A stretch of DNA of 16,658 nucleotides, taken from CAZJOD01 sp964547525. GTDB lineage: Bacteria; Bacillota; Clostridia; JAAYHZ01. Each line of letters starts with the position of its first letter. Position 1 is the stretch's first letter. The notes below the pieces were generated by a model. It was given only the letters and a program-made list of their open reading frames with translations. It was not told the origin of the DNA and did not search any database. A program made the position numbers and the translations under genes. Location of the stretch: positions 1 through 16,658 of the forward strand of contig CAZJOD010000082.1 of NCBI GenBank assembly GCA_964547525.1, written 5' to 3'. This document shows positions 16,377-16,658 of this stretch, piece by piece.

Positions 16377-16393
16377 AAGTCTCCCTTTTCACA

Positions 16394-16408
16394 ACCGGAT
16401 AAACCGGT
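16394..16408 (-). promoter_or_regulatory. Short hairpin just upstream of the esterase ribosome binding site
   Basis: ACCGG (16394-16398) and CCGGT (16404-16408) pair across a 5-base loop, ending about 8 bases before the GGGAG of the esterase gene. A regulatory function is only a possibility. Confidence 0.25.
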
Positions 16409-16658
16409 ATGTATTAAATAATAAATATATGTTAAACGGAAAAAAACCTGACACACCGGTATCCGCTTAACGGTTGTAAACGGATATCATAACCGAAACA
16501 TAAATTGTATAGCTTTGCTTCATATAATTTCCTCTACTTTATGTATTATATCATAATCGGATTTATAAAGAAACAAAGTTACCGGATTTACATTAAATTT
16601 CCTAAACTCCTTCGTCATATTATACCGGTTTATTCACCAATTCTTCTTTTGTGTATAG
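16409..16658. other. Leader and upstream spacer of the esterase operon, no gene called
   Basis: The leader holds a possible stem, TATCCG with CGGATA (minus strand, about 16490-16462), followed by seven T (16448-16442), which could be a weak attenuator. Upstream of the promoter, a minus-strand frame open from the edge (LYTKEELVNKPV, stop at 16620) may be the tail of another gene but is too short to identify. Confidence 0.35.
16545..16553 (-). promoter_or_regulatory. Extended -10 promoter of the esterase/acyltransferase/DUF6320 operon
   Basis: On the minus strand TGATATAAT (16553 to 16545) is a perfect extended -10 element. A TTGTTT lies 20 bases further upstream and a weak TTTCTT 17 bases upstream, so the -35 is poor. 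The transcript would start near 16538 and have a leader of about 160 bases. Confidence 0.5.

Noticed and set aside
16520..16618. Minus-strand 32-codon frame starting with ATG 16618, upstream of the esterase operon
   Set aside because: There is no ribosome binding site before the ATG, it covers the extended -10 promoter, and I recognise no family.
1..16658. CRISPR arrays, tRNA or rRNA genes, insertion sequences
   Set aside because: I saw no regularly spaced repeats, no tRNA-like cloverleaf or conserved rRNA segment, and no transposase frame or terminal repeats.

Overview
The window looks like a low-GC Firmicute of the class Clostridia. It is AT-rich, uses strong AGGAGG-type ribosome binding sites with frequent GTG and TTG starts, and carries a spore-germinant-receptor operon (ger), so the organism probably comes from an endospore-forming lineage. 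A run of 100 N inside one gene shows that this is a draft or metagenome assembly. I cannot name the species.

Layout. (1) Bases 1-78 are the end of a cupin-domain protein, probably an XRE-cupin regulator, followed by a perfect hairpin. (2) After a long spacer with a good sigma-A promoter and a structured leader comes an alpha/beta hydrolase (593-1637, +), whose catalytic core falls in the assembly gap. (3) Convergent to it on the minus strand is a germinant receptor operon in the order gerB-gerC-gerA (5324 down to 1651). gerA is interrupted by one in-frame TAA. (4) After a 500-base spacer with two perfect palindromes, the plus strand carries a SanA/DUF218 membrane protein and a COG1237-type metallo-beta-lactamase-fold hydrolase. 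(5) A new promoter and a structured leader precede a GNAT acetyltransferase and a five-bladed beta-propeller glycosidase-like protein. These are followed by a 48-residue cysteine-rich miniprotein, a ZIP-family zinc transporter and a GH2 beta-mannosidase, all on the plus strand. (6) A strong bidirectional terminator separates these from a tight minus-strand operon of three genes (16376 down to 13463): an HSL-type esterase, a condensation-like acyltransferase and a zinc-ribbon DUF6320-type membrane protein.

How the genes fit together. The ger operon would form an inner-membrane nutrient receptor, but as written its A subunit is truncated. The propeller protein and the beta-mannosidase are both predicted cytoplasmic and suggest use of manno-oligosaccharides, although no transporter is in view. 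The miniprotein next to the ZIP transporter hints at metal handling. The acyltransferase/esterase/DUF6320 operon is the best candidate for an undescribed system: one enzyme that could make an acyl ester, one that could remove it, and a membrane partner, with overlapping or nearly overlapping reading frames.
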